A stretch of 64,000 bases of DNA, taken from contig OX422201.1 in the NCBI GenBank assembly GCA_949130485.1, positions 5,697,627 through 5,761,626 of the forward strand, given 5' to 3'. The notes under the pieces are model-generated. The model had not been told where the DNA came from. It worked only from the letters and a program-made list of their open reading frames with translations, and did not search any database. The stretch comes from Agelas oroides. Its lineage: Eukaryota; Porifera; Demospongiae; Agelasida; Agelasidae. This document shows, one piece after another, positions 10,867 to 22,357 of the stretch (position 1 is its first letter; every line of letters begins with the position of its first letter). Both the position numbers and the translations under genes were made by a program.

Positions 10867-11935
10867 ATCCGTCACACTTTGATTACGTGGGCGCAGTTTC
10901 TGTGGTCTCGTCCCCAGACTACTAGCCACGTGGTACTGGTCCGACCAGGAGGCGATCGAAAGATCGTGCGCGTGCGAGAGCCGAAACGGAGCAGGGGCCA
11001 CCTGGTACTGGTGGGAGCAGGAGGCGATCGACGTGTGAAAAAGATCGTGCGAGAGCCGAAATGGAGCAGAAGCAGTCAAAGCGTGATCGTGCTAGAGAGC
11101 GAAGACGGAAACAAAGGGACACTGCATCAGAAGAGAGTAAGGCAAAGGAGAAAGAGTCTGACAGATACTCGCATGACACTACGCTCACTTCCTGAAACTC
11201 TTCAGACGACCGCTTTGCCATCTTCATCGCTCTATCTCGTCTCCAGCACCTAGCACCTACACGCTACACGTGGTTACAACGGATATCTACTTGCATATTT
11301 CCGGATATTCTTCTGCGCGAGGCATACTCTGCGCATGCGTATTCCTAGTAGAACCACTGAACCAGCAATACCTAGTTACTAACAGTCACACAGCCTCATT
11401 CACAGACCAGTGGCCGCAGCATGAGAAGGAAGCCGTCAGTGAGTTGAGAACGTGCAAAACTGTTTCATATGGTTTCTTACTAGCCAGTTAAGGTGGAAGG
11501 CTACTCTAGGCCTCACATTTCTAAGGTAGTGTGAGTCACTATAGTAACCCTGGTATGTTAACACACCTGCTGATGAATATAGGTATCATCAGCAGTGCCA
11601 CTAGTACTGGGAAATTTCATCTTCACTAGTAGTAGGGTCCAGTTCAAGTTGCCTAGCAACCATGATTCTAATCTAGAGAAGCCTTCATCAAGTTTAAATG
11701 GTGGCCATCCACACTTTGAATCTCCCCCATACTGGGGCAAGCATTCATAGGGTAGGATGGGGAGGGATGTGGGTTTTCCAGGGTCCTCTATGAAATCCTG
11801 ACACATACAGTGTGTGCAGTTAGTTAAGGTCAGTGTTAGCTATCCTGACACATACAATGTGTGCAGTTAGTTAAGGTCAGTGTTAGCTATCCTGACACAT
11901 ACAATGTGTGCAGTTAGTCAGTGTTAACTATAGGC
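9720..11935. other. Intergenic stretch rich in repeats
   Basis: No supported gene. It contains a palindromic element (10383-10445, GCATGATGATGTCA / GACATCATCATACG), a TAGCCTC hairpin (10542-10612), a (TA)n run near 10832-10858 and a 47-bp repeat (11798-11925). A short ATG frame at 11060-11194 encodes a very basic Arg/Lys/Glu-rich 44-aa peptide. It resembles the start of Helitron-type ORFs known from invertebrates, but is too short to name. Confidence 0.6.
11798..11925 (+). repeat. 47-bp tandem repeat, about 2.7 copies
   Basis: The unit TCCTGACACATACAATGTGT continues with GCAGTTAGTTAAGGTCAGTG and TTAGCTA. It lies just past the 3' end of the KIAA0319-like gene. Confidence 0.9.
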
Positions 11936-14900
11936 TCACTTGCTGTTGCTCCAGACACAGGCAGAGACGATCACAATGATAGCGCTGACAATCAGAATCC
12001 CAGTCACTGACGCTAGGACAGGAACCACGATCCTCACAAGAACGTTCCTCATGTGGTGGTACCCGCTGTTCTCCTCTTGAGAGGATAAATCTTCAACATC
12101 GACGTTGCCAGTTGCACTGGCATTGGTTAAACTATCGGATATACCATTCCCACTAGTTTCGGTTAAATCAGTTTGACCTATTTCAGTGGAACCTGGGAAG
12201 GAAGTTTCTGTGGGAAGACTCAGCTGTTGAGATAGCGGATGGAAGGAGACGGCTGTCGGCAAGGGGTGGTCTGTAAGGGGAATTAGGAATGATGCAAGTA
12301 TTAGCCTTATTCCCAGGCTGTATTGTAGAAGGAGAAATGGCCTTCTGTCAGTTTGAACTATAGGTGAAATCTGCAATGATACCTTTGTGAACATACCCAA
12401 ATATGGCGCTTAATGCACCAGGAGGTTAGGGTTAGGTGGTTCATAAGCTCCTGTTAGTACACACTCCACGGTATTAATGGGTACAGAGTCCTCAGCTAGC
12501 CTTTACTAAGCCGCCCATCATGCAGTCCAGTCTCATTCCCAGCCCACTCCCACCAAAGGGATGGTCTTGGGAATGAGGCTTGTGATTACATGCATGCCTA
12601 GATACACATTTCAGCCTAAAACATCTCAGTTGTTACATGGTAATTAGAAACAATAACCACATCAGAACCATAGCAACTAACTACCCCCACACATCTTCCC
12701 AGGTGCTACAACTTTTCTGGAGTCCTCTCCTCAAAACCTCTCCACTCTCGGTTATTTGAGAAGAGAGTGTGGGCGGGCTAGGCTGATTTTATGTGGCATC
12801 TTATATGGTGCTTCTAGTCACGTTATGAACGGTATGCCATACGCACTGGTGTATGAGGTGATATAGCTTACTGGGCTCATTCCCAGATTCTCATACCCCC
12901 AGTTTTCATCACTTGCAGTCTTTCCATACTCTCGTTCCCAGGCTCTCCCCATTTTTCGTTGGGGCAAGGGGAGAGCCTGGGAACTAGTCTACGCTAGTCT
13001 TTCCACACTGCAGACAATGAAAGCTGGGGCATGAGAGTCCAGGAATGAGGCTGTAGCTTACCACTCCCAGGGCTTGGTGATGTCTCGTGAATATCTTCAC
13101 CGTGTCTACCATCACTGGTAGGTGATTCACCTGTGGAGTGGCAGAAGTTACTTACCCAAGTGGTTCTGGTGTAGCCTCATTCCCAGGCTCTCCTCCTCCT
13201 TAGCGGGGAGAGCCTGGGAACAAGGCTAGTCCTGGTGTAGTTACCCAGTGGTAAGAAACACAACTGCAAATGTACAATGGAACCAAAACACTCTTGGGAA
13301 CCTCATTCCTATACCCGACCCACAAAAGGTCTGGTGACACGACACTCATTCCCCAGACCCCTCCTGAAAATCTGTAGAAGGGCTAAGTCACACTTGCATA
13401 TGTGCTGAGTCAGCACACCGAACACTAATGTACATGTGCGCGAGACCACATGGTAGCTAGCAACTGTTGACAATGGCGGTACAGATGGAAAATGTAACCA
13501 GACCCCATCCAGCTCACACGAGGAGAAGGGGTCTGGTGCCACAAGCCTGAGAAGTATTGAAGCCTTGTAATTGTTAGTGTAAAAATTGGTCGTGTGAATA
13601 ATTTCAGAACATCACTTTGCTTGAAGTACTTGTCCTGGCTTCCTCATTATCCTTGCAGAGGCTATAAAAATGCCAGATAATGGTGAAAAGAAGCCCAGTA
13701 GTTTTGTGGTAGGTAATCTATGGAAGTCCCATATCTGCAAGTTGACCCAAGACACCCCTATCCAGAGGAGGTCCACATGGTCACCTGCGCTACCATTAAT
13801 GAACATTCCAAGGACTAAAAACAGTCAGCAACAAGAATTAGAAACGCCAAATGGCCAAGATCTTGATGGGTTTGGGGGGTTTTTCATGACACTGAAAGCG
13901 TCTCGACAGTCGGAAACAACTTTGCACGATTTTGTGACTTCCAAACGGCATTTACGTGGCTGTTGAGAGCTAGATGAACAGCGGTGATCGATCTTGACCT
14001 AATAGACAGCTTCAGCATGGTTGAAAATACCCCCCAACCTGAGTGAACCCAGCACGCTGGAGGATTCTGATGCCCAGAAATCGCTGTTGAAGCATTGGAA
14101 TGCAGTAGGTTTAGCAATTAACTTGACAATCAGGATCACGTGTTGATGTTTATGACATCACTAGTGTCGGACCTCCTCTGCCCCTGATCTCTAGCCTACA
14201 GTGGGAAATCATACCACAAGCTCAAGTCAGTGGTGCAGCCAGGGTACAGAAGATTCACAGCATTAGTGCATCAAGAACTTCTGCGTAACGTAGGGGGTCT
14301 AGGAGATTTAGAACCTCTCAGGTAGGTTCTGTGGCCATTTTAAGTACATGCTGGCATAGCCAGTCTTCATCCAAATGCGTTCGATAAGTTCATGTGTGCA
14401 TGCTGTACGCCAGAGACAGCAAATGCAACCACACATGCACAGTGGCAGAGGGGTGACGCCACTGGGAGCACTTCGGAGGTTGTCCAAGGCTGTGTTGCTC
14501 TATACGGTAGACACAGACAACTACAGATGTTAGCTGGCTACTCGATTTTTGAGACTTGATTTATTGAAACTTTGAGCACATGCCCATAATTGCCTGGGTG
14601 TCACTAGCTCAAGTTCTGGGGGCACAGAAATGAGACAAGATGTACAAAGTCACTGTAACTGACCCAAGTTGACCTTCACAGTGACAGTCGTACTGTTGCT
14701 CTGCCCGGATGCATCTGTGACGGTGAGCTTGAAGTTGTAGGTCCCTTGCATGAGGTTGAGAACATGCAGGACGTCTGACTCAGTTCCCTGTGTGAAATGA
14801 AAGAAGAGACCAATGATAGTCTTGTTTCCAGCCTCTCACACCCCCAGCCTTCATTGCTTGCAGTATGACAAGCCGGGGATGTGAGAGGCCGGGTATGACA

Positions 14901-15378
14901 AGTTAGGGGCGTGAGAGGCCGGGTATGACAAGCTGGGGGCATGAGAGGCCGGGTATGACAAGCTGGGCATGACAAGCTGGGGGCGTGAGAGGCCAGGTAT
15001 GACAAGCTGGGGACGTGAGAGGCCAGGTATGACAAGCTGGGGGCGTGAGAGGCCGGGTATGACAAGCTGGGGGTGTGAGAGGCCGGGTATGACAAGCTGG
15101 GGGCGTGAGAGGCTGGGTATGACAAGCTGGGGGTGTGAGAGGCCGGGTATGACAAGCTGGGGGCGTGAGAGGCCGGGTATGACAAGCTGGTGAGAACAGG
15201 GCTAACATGAAGGCACATACAACTTGTATCCATTTTGTAGACTGCTTTGCTAGCATCAGTCTCAACTAGCTGTTATGCTTGAGGAAGAATGACGGGTGCA
15301 TGTGGAGTGTGTTACAGACCTGAAGTTGGGGCATCGCTTGATGAGAGCTGAGTAGGTCCCAGTGGTAGGTTACAATTC

Positions 15379-15456
<78 letters not shown>

Positions 15457-17575
15457 TGTGTGTGTGTGTGTGTGGGTGTGCGTGTGTGTGTGTGTGTGTG
15501 TGGGTGTGCGTGCGTGTGTGTGGTGTGTGTGTAGTGTTAGTCTATCAAGCCAGCCCATCTCTCACCCTCCAGAAAAGTGAGAGAGGGTCTAGCAGATGTT
15601 GTTAGAATTGCTGACAAATCAGATCTTATTGTTCAATTTTGAGACAGTAGCAACACCTTGGCTTCTGTGGTACTGGTGCAGTTTTAGGGCTGCAGATTAA
15701 ACAAGCTGTGAACTATGAATACTAATAACATCTGCTAGACCCTCTCTCAACTTTTCTGGAGGGTGAGAGCTGGCTTGATAGACTAGCACACACTTTTCTG
15801 GAGGGTGAGAGCTGGCTTGATAGACTAGCACACACTTGATAGACTAAGTGTGTGTGTGTATGTGTGTGTACAAATTACATGAGCAGTGACATGCAATAGT
15901 AAATGCCTGTGTGTGTACAAATGAGTGAGTGAGTGACATGCAATAGTAAATGCCTGTGTGTGTACAAATGAGTGAGTGAGTGACATGCAATAGTAAATGC
16001 CTGTGTGTGTACAAATGAGTGAGTGAGTGACATGCAATAGTAAATGCCTGTGTGTGTACAAATGAGTGAGTGAGTGGCATGCAATAGTAAATGCCTGTGT
16101 GTGTACAAATGAGTGAGTGAGTGGCATGCAATAGTAAATGCCTGCTCGTGTAGGTAGCACTTCTCCTATGTCAACAGTTGTCATTATGGTTTGATTGCGC
16201 AGGTACAGGCTGTTTCTGCACTAGAGGAGGAGGAGGGTAGCTTGCACCCCACAATTGAAGGAAGAGACAGGGAGGTGAGGGGGAAGAGAAGAGATGGTGG
16301 AAGTGGTGGGGGGTAGAAGAGATCGATTTAGAGAGAGAAGCGGAGGTGAGAGGAGACAGGAATGATGTGGAGAGGAAAGGAGAGAGAGAAGAGGAGGTGA
16401 AGGAGTGTTATGAAAGAGAGAGTAAGAAGTTGAAGGACTGTAATGCAGGAGGGAGAGAAAGGGAGGGAGAAGGGCCAGTTCTCACATGATCATCACTGCT
16501 GCGGTTTCCATAGAGATAGACCTCACTTTGAGGCAACTGAATCACTTTTCCTGGTCCTGCATTGGCAATGGGGGGGTTGTCAACAATGACTGAAAAGTTC
16601 ATTTTGACGTATGTCGTCGTAATAGGCCGAGACGTTCTTCCCAGTGATATGGGTTGGCAGCTGTCGGGATTGGCATTACATGAAACAGCAAAACACTTGT
16701 CATCAAAGATCCACAAGTACTGACAGTTACTGGGGCCAAGTCGACAGCATCTTTCAGTGCAGTCTTCCTGGCTAACCCCCAGGCCAAGGGCAATGACATG
16801 CTCCACATGTGTCTGGCCTGAGGAAGACAAACACAACATCACAATCGCGTAAAGATGCTTTCTTGGGGTTCGTAGTTGAGCTGATTGTCACACACAGCCA
16901 CGGTCACACACACAGCCACGGTCACAGCTATAGATGCCGTGGTATAGAATGTGCTCTGCTGTACGACTCTTATTCCCAGGTTAACTGATAGTGTCGTGCT
17001 AATATAACTTTACTGTGTTAGTAAACTTGACTAACATCATCCCCAGAACTCCTCTGTCTTCAGGTTTTGTTGTTGTTTTTTGCATATTGCAAGCAATCAA
17101 AAACCGGAGATGGGAAAGGCCTGGGAATGAGGCTAGATCACAGTTTGAGGTACCAGTCTTACTGTCTGTGATCTGAACTTATCATGAAAACCAGAAAGAC
17201 TCGTGCAGTTTTTGTCGTTATACACACTTCAATAAGATTTCATACTTAATTTTGTAATTATGAAACCAGCAAACCTCATGTAGTTTTTGCTATTATAAAT
17301 GTAGACACTGCTTTAATGAAAAGATAATTTCTCGCTAAAGATTGTACAACTTCTACAACATGTGACAATTTAAGCTAACATCACATACCTTTGGGTAACG
17401 TTCTACTGTAGACGGTGCCCATGCTGCACTCAAGGTGACCGGGATTAGAGAAGAGATCAACAAGTGTCTCCTCAACACTCTGGTCCCCTCTTACTCCTTG
17501 AGAAAAACAACAATGGTGAAGGCAGTCAAGATCAGGGGGAGATCTGACACAAATGACGTCATAATCATTGACCAT
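11936..17575 (-). CDS. KIAA0319-like single-pass membrane protein with MANEC and one PKD domain
   Basis: Exons on the minus strand: 17389 to about 17575 (start uncertain), 16486-16817, 15320-15379, 14664-14787, 13062-13130, 11936-12270. Phases agree from 17389 down. Exon 16486-16817 encodes a MANEC-type Cys-rich domain ([30 protein letters not shown]) and the start of a PKD domain ([15 protein letters not shown]). The next two exons complete it with [10 protein letters not shown] and [21 protein letters not shown] Ser/Thr-rich stalk follows, then a transmembrane helix ([20 protein letters not shown]) and a 10-residue tail. Vertebrate KIAA0319 and KIAA0319L carry several PKD repeats and a longer tail; only one PKD is visible here. 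At 17500-17566 another frame gives a hydrophobic leader-like peptide ([17 protein letters not shown]), perhaps the true signal peptide, but I could not join it in phase. Confidence 0.82.
12931..13226. repeat. Two TAGCCTC-type hairpin elements flanking an exon
   Basis: 12931-12991 pairs CGTTCCCAGGCTCTCCCC with GGGGAGAGCCTGGGAAC. 13172-13226 pairs TAGCCTCATTCCCAGGCTCT with AGAGCCTGGGAACAAGGCTA. Exon 13062-13130 of the KIAA0319-like gene lies between them. Confidence 0.85.
14880..15190 (+). repeat. 30-bp tandem repeat, about ten copies
   Basis: The unit is GGGGCGTGAGAGGCCGGGTA followed by TGACAAGCTG. It lies in an intron of the KIAA0319-like gene. The unit is a whole number of codons, so long false reading frames run through it on both strands. 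Confidence 0.95.
15380..15535 (+). repeat. (GT)n microsatellite abutting a minus-strand splice acceptor
   Basis: About 70 GT units, with GGGTGTGCG interruptions after 15470. Read on the minus strand it is (CA)nCAG, and its end is the acceptor of exon 15320-15379 of the KIAA0319-like gene. Confidence 0.95.
15532..15836. repeat. Foldback element related to the 57-bp minisatellite at 60314
   Basis: The arm near 15535-15612 (TAGTCTATCAAGCCAGC, then CTCTCACCCTCCAGAAAAGT) is inverted at about 15718-15792. A ~50-bp tail copy follows to 15836. The TCTATCAAGCCAG and CTCTCACCCTC words recur in the minisatellite at 60314-63584. Confidence 0.8.
15885..16145 (+). repeat. 47-bp tandem repeat, about 5.5 copies
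   Basis: The unit is ATGCAATAGTAAATGCCTGT followed by GTGTGTACAAATGAGTGAGT and GAGTGAC. It lies in an intron of the KIAA0319-like gene. Confidence 0.95.
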
Positions 17576-17644
17576 ATGGTCCTTATTGTATGCTGCATTC
17601 TACAGCGATTTCTGGGCTGTACAGTAAACTAGAGACAGTTGATT

Positions 17645-17881
17645 AGGCCAGGCAAAGTAGATTTATTGTTTCGCATCCGCCACTTACTCGATTTGTGTGC
17701 AGATGGGCGGTCATTATTTGTTACTAGCAAATGCTATACAGGCTTGGCAAATCTACGGCATTACGGCCGTTAAAAGTGGGCATGTCCCAGTTTGGAAGGC
17801 GATAATAACAGTTGAGGTGGCAGGTCTCAAATGAAACGGGTGCTGATGCAAAGCAATAAATCTACTTTGCATGGCCTTATA
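17645..17881. mobile_element. Small inverted-repeat element (MITE-like), about 237 bp
   Basis: The termini AGGCCAGGCAAAGTAGATTT and AAATCTACTTTGCATGGCCT are inverted copies of about 25 bp. There is no ORF. It lies upstream of the KIAA0319-like gene. The rest of 17882-18674 shows nothing I can assign. Confidence 0.75.
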
Positions 17882-18674
17882 CAGGGTAGAGGGTCGTAGG
17901 GAAGAAGCTGCTAGCGTTTTTCATAGAACACTGTTACAGTCATTTGGTTCTGATTGAATGTTGCGTATCCCATTACTCCACTATTAGCATTACTAGCAAC
18001 TTCATGTAGGACCTGCATCATCTAGCAATCAAGTGGGACACGGGACTTGTAATGAGTCATATGCTCAGTTCACCAGACCCGTTGCCTCTCTGAAAGTGGG
18101 CCTGGCTAATAAGCGTTTCTAAGGACAGTTACCCACTTGCTGGTATAATTTAGCAGACAATACAAAAACACGTAAATAGGTACAAGACTCAAACTTGTGC
18201 TGGCCCTTGATATGTACAGTTCATCCACTTTATTGCATTACTAATTTGCATTCTCTTGCAGGTACTACTTGGTTGACCGACCACGGTCTGATGAGGAGCT
18301 GCGAGTTCTAATTTTAGTGCTACCGTTGTCGTTTGACTTACCAACAATGGTCAGAGGATACAGGAAGCTTAGAAACAAGCACACTGTATGGAGGAGCGCC
18401 ATCTCTCGGCAATCCCTAGCCCTGTGCGCGACGGAACAGTTCAGCTCTCTCGCGCTCTAGCTTCCCGGAAAAACCACTCCCACGGCAGTAATAGTGCACC
18501 ATAGTTTCGGAACCAGACCCTCAAAAAAATCGTTCTTTGAACTGGGAACGAGACTAGGTGCACTGTGGTGGCAATAACGTGACGTCACGAAATTCTAGAA
18601 AAGTGGTTAGTTTCTTCTCTTTGGTGCTAACTGAGAATAAAACAGGAGTGCAAAAACAAAACAGGTTTTGTACA

Positions 18675-21203
18675 CTAATCGGCTCTGTGCTGATGGAGCT
18701 CCCACCAGGCCTGGTCCTTTCTGTTCACAGCTTCTTTCACCAGCAGTGTCCCCTCAGCAGTCTCACTGGGGTCACCACCTCCTCCTTCCCCTTGCTTCAT
18801 TCCTCGGGTGTTATAGCGCAAAACACGCATTGTACTGGGAGCACTACTCAGTCCTTGCGACTCCGCCAAGAGGATACGTCTGTGTCTGTGTTGATACTGC
18901 AGCCTAGATGATGGTTTGGAAAAGCTTTTGCTCTCTGTGCTGCACGACGAAGACATGGACGCTGGAGATGGCATAACAGTCTCCGATCTAATTGGAGGAA
19001 GTACCGACGGAAGAGGCCTTGCAACTACCTGGATGTCTCCCTTCTCTTGGTGCAGAAGAATTTCACTAATATCAGGTGGAATTTCACCATATTTGTGTGT
19101 GTATACCGGTTCTAGGGTGCTTCTGGGGTCTGTAGTTGACAGTCTTAAAGCTGAAAGAGAGGAGCTTGAAGTACTTGGTGGTCTAGGTACATATGCTTCT
19201 GATGACACAGTTTCTGGGGAGAAGGACTGGCAACGTGTTGTACTCCTTGCCCGACGTATGAGTGGGTGGGGGTTGGCAATGCAAGGAGAGGAGGAGGAAG
19301 GTGGCCTGGGAGAGGAGGGAGGTTTGGGGGTAAACAGCATGTGCTGCCTTGCTTCAGAGTTTGGGTAGTCATCTGTTAAGAATGAGATGTCTTGTGGAGT
19401 GGGTGATGAGGTTGTTCGCCTGACTCTTCTTCCTCTCCTGGGCATCCTCACTGTGCCACATGTGCAAGGAATAGCCTGTGCTCCATTTTCTTCTACTGCA
19501 GCTTTCAGCCTAAGTTGTGTCTGATGTAATTGCTGAGTAAGATAGGCTATGGTGCTCGATTTCTCTTCAACTTCAGAGCCCAGCTGGTGAATTTGGGCAT
19601 CTTTTATTCCAATTTTTTTCTCAGATTTGTGCTCCAGTTCTTCAGTTTGATACTTAACCAGGTTGATTTCCTCGTTGCATGAGGACAGAGCTGCTCTCAG
19701 ACCGAGGATCTCTGCCTTACTTGATTTTAGCTCCTCCTCTAGGTGCTTGCAATCTGCATGGTCTGATTGAGAAACAATAGTGGTGGCTAACGAGGTGGGT
19801 AACAAGACAAATATGAACTATCCTCGAAACAACAAAAACTCCAACCTACACAAACAGACGGGGACACTAAAATGTCCACATGATTCATGCTTTCGTCTTA
19901 CATTGAAATAATTCATTGGCACAAGTCAATAGTCTATCTGAAGACTTTCTGTGTATAAAATTATATACTGAAGTGGCTGTACACACTAGCAATCAATAAA
20001 CCACATCTCCCTGTAATATAGCAGACCTATAGCGTCAATAGCCTCGTTCCCAGGCCGTTCCCGGCTCCAGTTTTGATCGCTTGCAGTATAAAAACGGAGG
20101 GGAAGGCCTGGGAGAAAGAGTCACGTGCGTGACGTCAGGTAGACGTGAGGGGGGCGGTGCCCGACGAAGAATCTCGAGGTCCTTCCTGTAATATCTTGTC
20201 CAAGAACTTGAGACTGTAGCATTCGAAATACAGCGTCAATACAGCTCGTTGTTTGGTAGACTCGAGGCTGATCAACGCAAAGTTTGTGAGTTACAACGAT
20301 CAGGCACCGCTCCCCTCACGTCTACCTGACGTCACGCACGTGACTCTTTCTCCCAGGCCTTCCCCTCCGTTTTTATACTGCAAGCGATCAAAACTGGAGC
20401 CGGGAACGGCCTGGGAATGAGGCTATAGAGTCAACCCACTGCACCTTCTAGAGGACATGTTTTCAGCCCATCCAGTGTCAATGAATTCATTTTACCTCAA
20501 CATACAAGAATGCTGACGTAGAAAAGGTGGTCTCTAACATCGGTGTTACCTCAATGTTGCAACTCACTTGCAGCAGTGGATGGACCAGGTCCCTTCATTG
20601 CCAACTCAAATGTCAACCCTGCAACAAACAGCAAACAAGTGCATGACATCTATGAGGATCTGGCACTGGGAGAACGAGCTGAATTGCTTGAGAAACTAAA
20701 TCATCTCATGTCTCTGCACACTACATGTACAGACAAAAGACAACGACTACCAACTATATACTAATATATCAAGGCCTTGTACTTCTTGTCCTAGGTCAAC
20801 TGCTGATTGGTCAAACCATAGCAGAACATCATGCTGCTGCTGCATTACATGAAATTATTTATCTACCAGTATGCAGTAGCTACCATACCAGTCAATCTAA
20901 CCTTGTTTCCAGGCCCCTCCCCACACTCTTCAGGGGGGAGGGGCCTGAGGGGTTTTGTCAGGGACAACATATTATGTGTATGTGGATAGGAAACACACAT
21001 AGTATTATATTATCCCTGATTTGGTCAATTATGGCATATTTCAAAACATCCCTCCACCCCCACCAATGAATCTCACTGGCATTCTTCTGTTGTAGTTTCT
21101 GAATCTCCTGGTGAAGGCCTTCCAGGGTCTTGGCATGCTGCTCCTGCATGAATGCTATGGAGCTCTCAGCATTCTTCAGTTTTAGCCGTATTTCAGCCGC
21201 CAT
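18675..21203 (-). CDS. CCDC92: CCDC92-like coiled-coil protein
   Basis: Two coding exons, 21077-21203 and 18675-19762, give 404 aa (1215 bp, in frame). The intron donor is GCCA|GTGAGA and the acceptor TCTCAATCAG. The N-terminus (AESSIAFMQEQHAKTLEGLH, then EIQKLQQK) and the coiled-coil motif SSTIAYLTQQLHQTQLRL match the conserved coiled coil of CCDC92, a centrosome/cilium-associated protein in vertebrates. From about residue 160 the chain is Pro/Ser-rich and likely disordered, as in the family. It is divergent from HINT3, with 371 bp between start codons. The intron carries a large foldback (20039-20425) and an exon-like open frame at 20575-20763 (+) that I could not place. Confidence 0.85.
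20039..20425. repeat. Large foldback, arms about 125 bp, ending in TAGCCTC termini
   Basis: Arm 1 runs from TAGCCTCGTTCCCAGGCC to GGGGGCGGTGCC near 20162. Arm 2 (about 20301-20425) is nearly its exact reverse complement. The spacer is about 138 bp. Both arms hold the inner family word TTTTGATCGCTTGCAGTAT and the palindromic CACGTGCGTGACGTCA stretch. Confidence 0.9.
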
Positions 21204-21574
21204 TGCTGTGAAGTGGGCAGGTTACACTATCAGTAGCACAGTAATTTCATGGGCAAGAGTCGCGGAAACAATGTCAATGTCCAGCCTCAACTATTTGTTT
21301 TGGCCCTAACCTAACCGGCCGTGCACTTATTCGGTTACCATGGAAACCAAACAAACACAGCTGGCACTAAGTTCAGCCGTATATTCAGACATGGATATAC
21401 AGTAAACCGCTATCAAGTTCTCCACCTTTTCTCCACTGAAACTAACAGTCTCAGATCCTGAGGGCAAGCTGTACTGCATGCAATCAAAGCTGCATCGACA
21501 TTGTCATTGTATAGGCCTACGGCGATTGTCACGTGCCATTATCTCTAATTAGCGCTCAGTTGGCCTATTGGAAA
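21204..21574. promoter_or_regulatory. Shared divergent promoter of CCDC92 and HINT3
   Basis: 371 bp between two start codons pointing away from each other, with no room for separate intergenic DNA. Inferred from layout; no motif decides it. Confidence 0.55.
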
Positions 21575-22075
21575 ATGGCGGAAGGAATGAGTGAGGTGCA
21601 GGAGCAAGTTCCTGGACGGGAGGCTGGACGGGAAGCAGCTGCAGCTAAAGCTACTCGTAATTCAAATTGCGTATTTTGTAGAATCATAGCAAAAGAGTCA
21701 CCAGCCACAATTCTGTATGAAGATGAAGATTACATTTGCTTCTCTGACCACAGCCCTGCTGCTACCCACCATTACCTAATAGTACCAAAGAACCACATTA
21801 AGGATCCCAAGTCCCTCCAGCAAGAACACATTCCACTCGTTGAACGAATGGTTGAGATTGGAAAACAAGTACTTTCAGAGCAGGGTGGAAATGTGGATGA
21901 AGCCCGTATTGGGTTTCACTGGCCTCCTTTTATTTTTGTGAAGCACCTTCATCTCCATGTTGTCAGTCCAGAGTCCAGCATGGGCTGGTTTTCCAGGAAC
22001 CTTCTCTACAGGGTGGACTCTTTTGCTTTTGTCTCGCACACCTGGATGGTTGACCACCTCCGTGCAATGCAGTAA
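21575..22075 (+). CDS. HINT3: Histidine triad nucleotide-binding protein 3
   Basis: Single exon, 166 aa. HINT proteins hydrolyse nucleoside phosphoramidates and acyl-adenylates. The CxxC-like start NCVFCRIIAKESP, the strand motif ICFSDHSPAATHHYLIVPK and the triad HLHLHVVSP are all present, with the catalytic His of the HxHxH motif. The C-terminus (MGWFSRNLLYRVDSFAF) is the HINT3-specific extension rather than HINT1/2. ATG 21575 is chosen because an in-phase upstream codon at 21533 is GTG. Human HINT3 is 182 aa, so this is full length. It is convergent with the SLC15-type gene, 282 bp away. Confidence 0.93.
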   Translation: MAEGMSEVQEQVPGREAGREAAAAKATRNSNCVFCRIIAKESPATILYEDEDYICFSDHSPAATHHYLIVPKNHIKDPKSLQQEHIPLVERMVEIGKQVLSEQGGNVDEARIGFHWPPFIFVKHLHLHVVSPESSMGWFSRNLLYRVDSFAFVSHTWMVDHLRAMQ

Positions 22076-22357
22076 AACTGATGAGCAAGCTCACATATAG
22101 ACAGCAGTTCATTTTTAAATGTGTTAATTGAATCCATATTCATGTAGTATAATATGCCGATGTTCAATATCCCCCCAAGCACTTAACAGATATGACAAAC
22201 AAACTCATCAAACGGTGAAATTAACATAAAAATTACTACAATCCACAAAGATGGTTACTGTAGAAAAGTATTGAGCACAACTTTTCATGCATTTTATCAT
22301 ATGATTGTGATAAGATGTTTGTTTCAAAACTTGTTATACACTCGGCTTTACGGTATT
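22076..22357. other. Convergent 3' intergenic gap
   Basis: AT-rich 282 bp shared by the 3' ends of HINT3 and the SLC15-type gene. No gene or clear repeat is visible. Confidence 0.6.

Noticed and set aside
11060-11194. Basic 44-aa frame resembling the N-terminus of Helitron ORFs
   Set aside because: Too short and of low complexity; no helicase or Rep motif follows.
13670-13966. 98-aa open frame (+) inside the KIAA0319-like gene
   Set aside because: No recognisable motif, no splice partner, and it lies on the antisense strand of an intron.
14676-15265. Long open frames with [10 protein letters not shown] or ACHTRPLTP repeats
   Set aside because: Artefacts of the 30-bp tandem repeat, whose length is ten codons.
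17435-17632. Signal peptide exon for the KIAA0319-like gene in the alternate frame
   Set aside because: The hydrophobic leader is attractive and a GTAAGA donor follows it, but no acceptor restores the frame of the next exon, so it was not included in the model.
20575-20763. Exon-like frame (+) with VDGPGPFIANSNVN...ALGERAELLEKLNH
   Set aside because: It looks protein-like and has a CTTGCAG acceptor, but there is no partner exon or gene on that strand nearby. Left unassigned.
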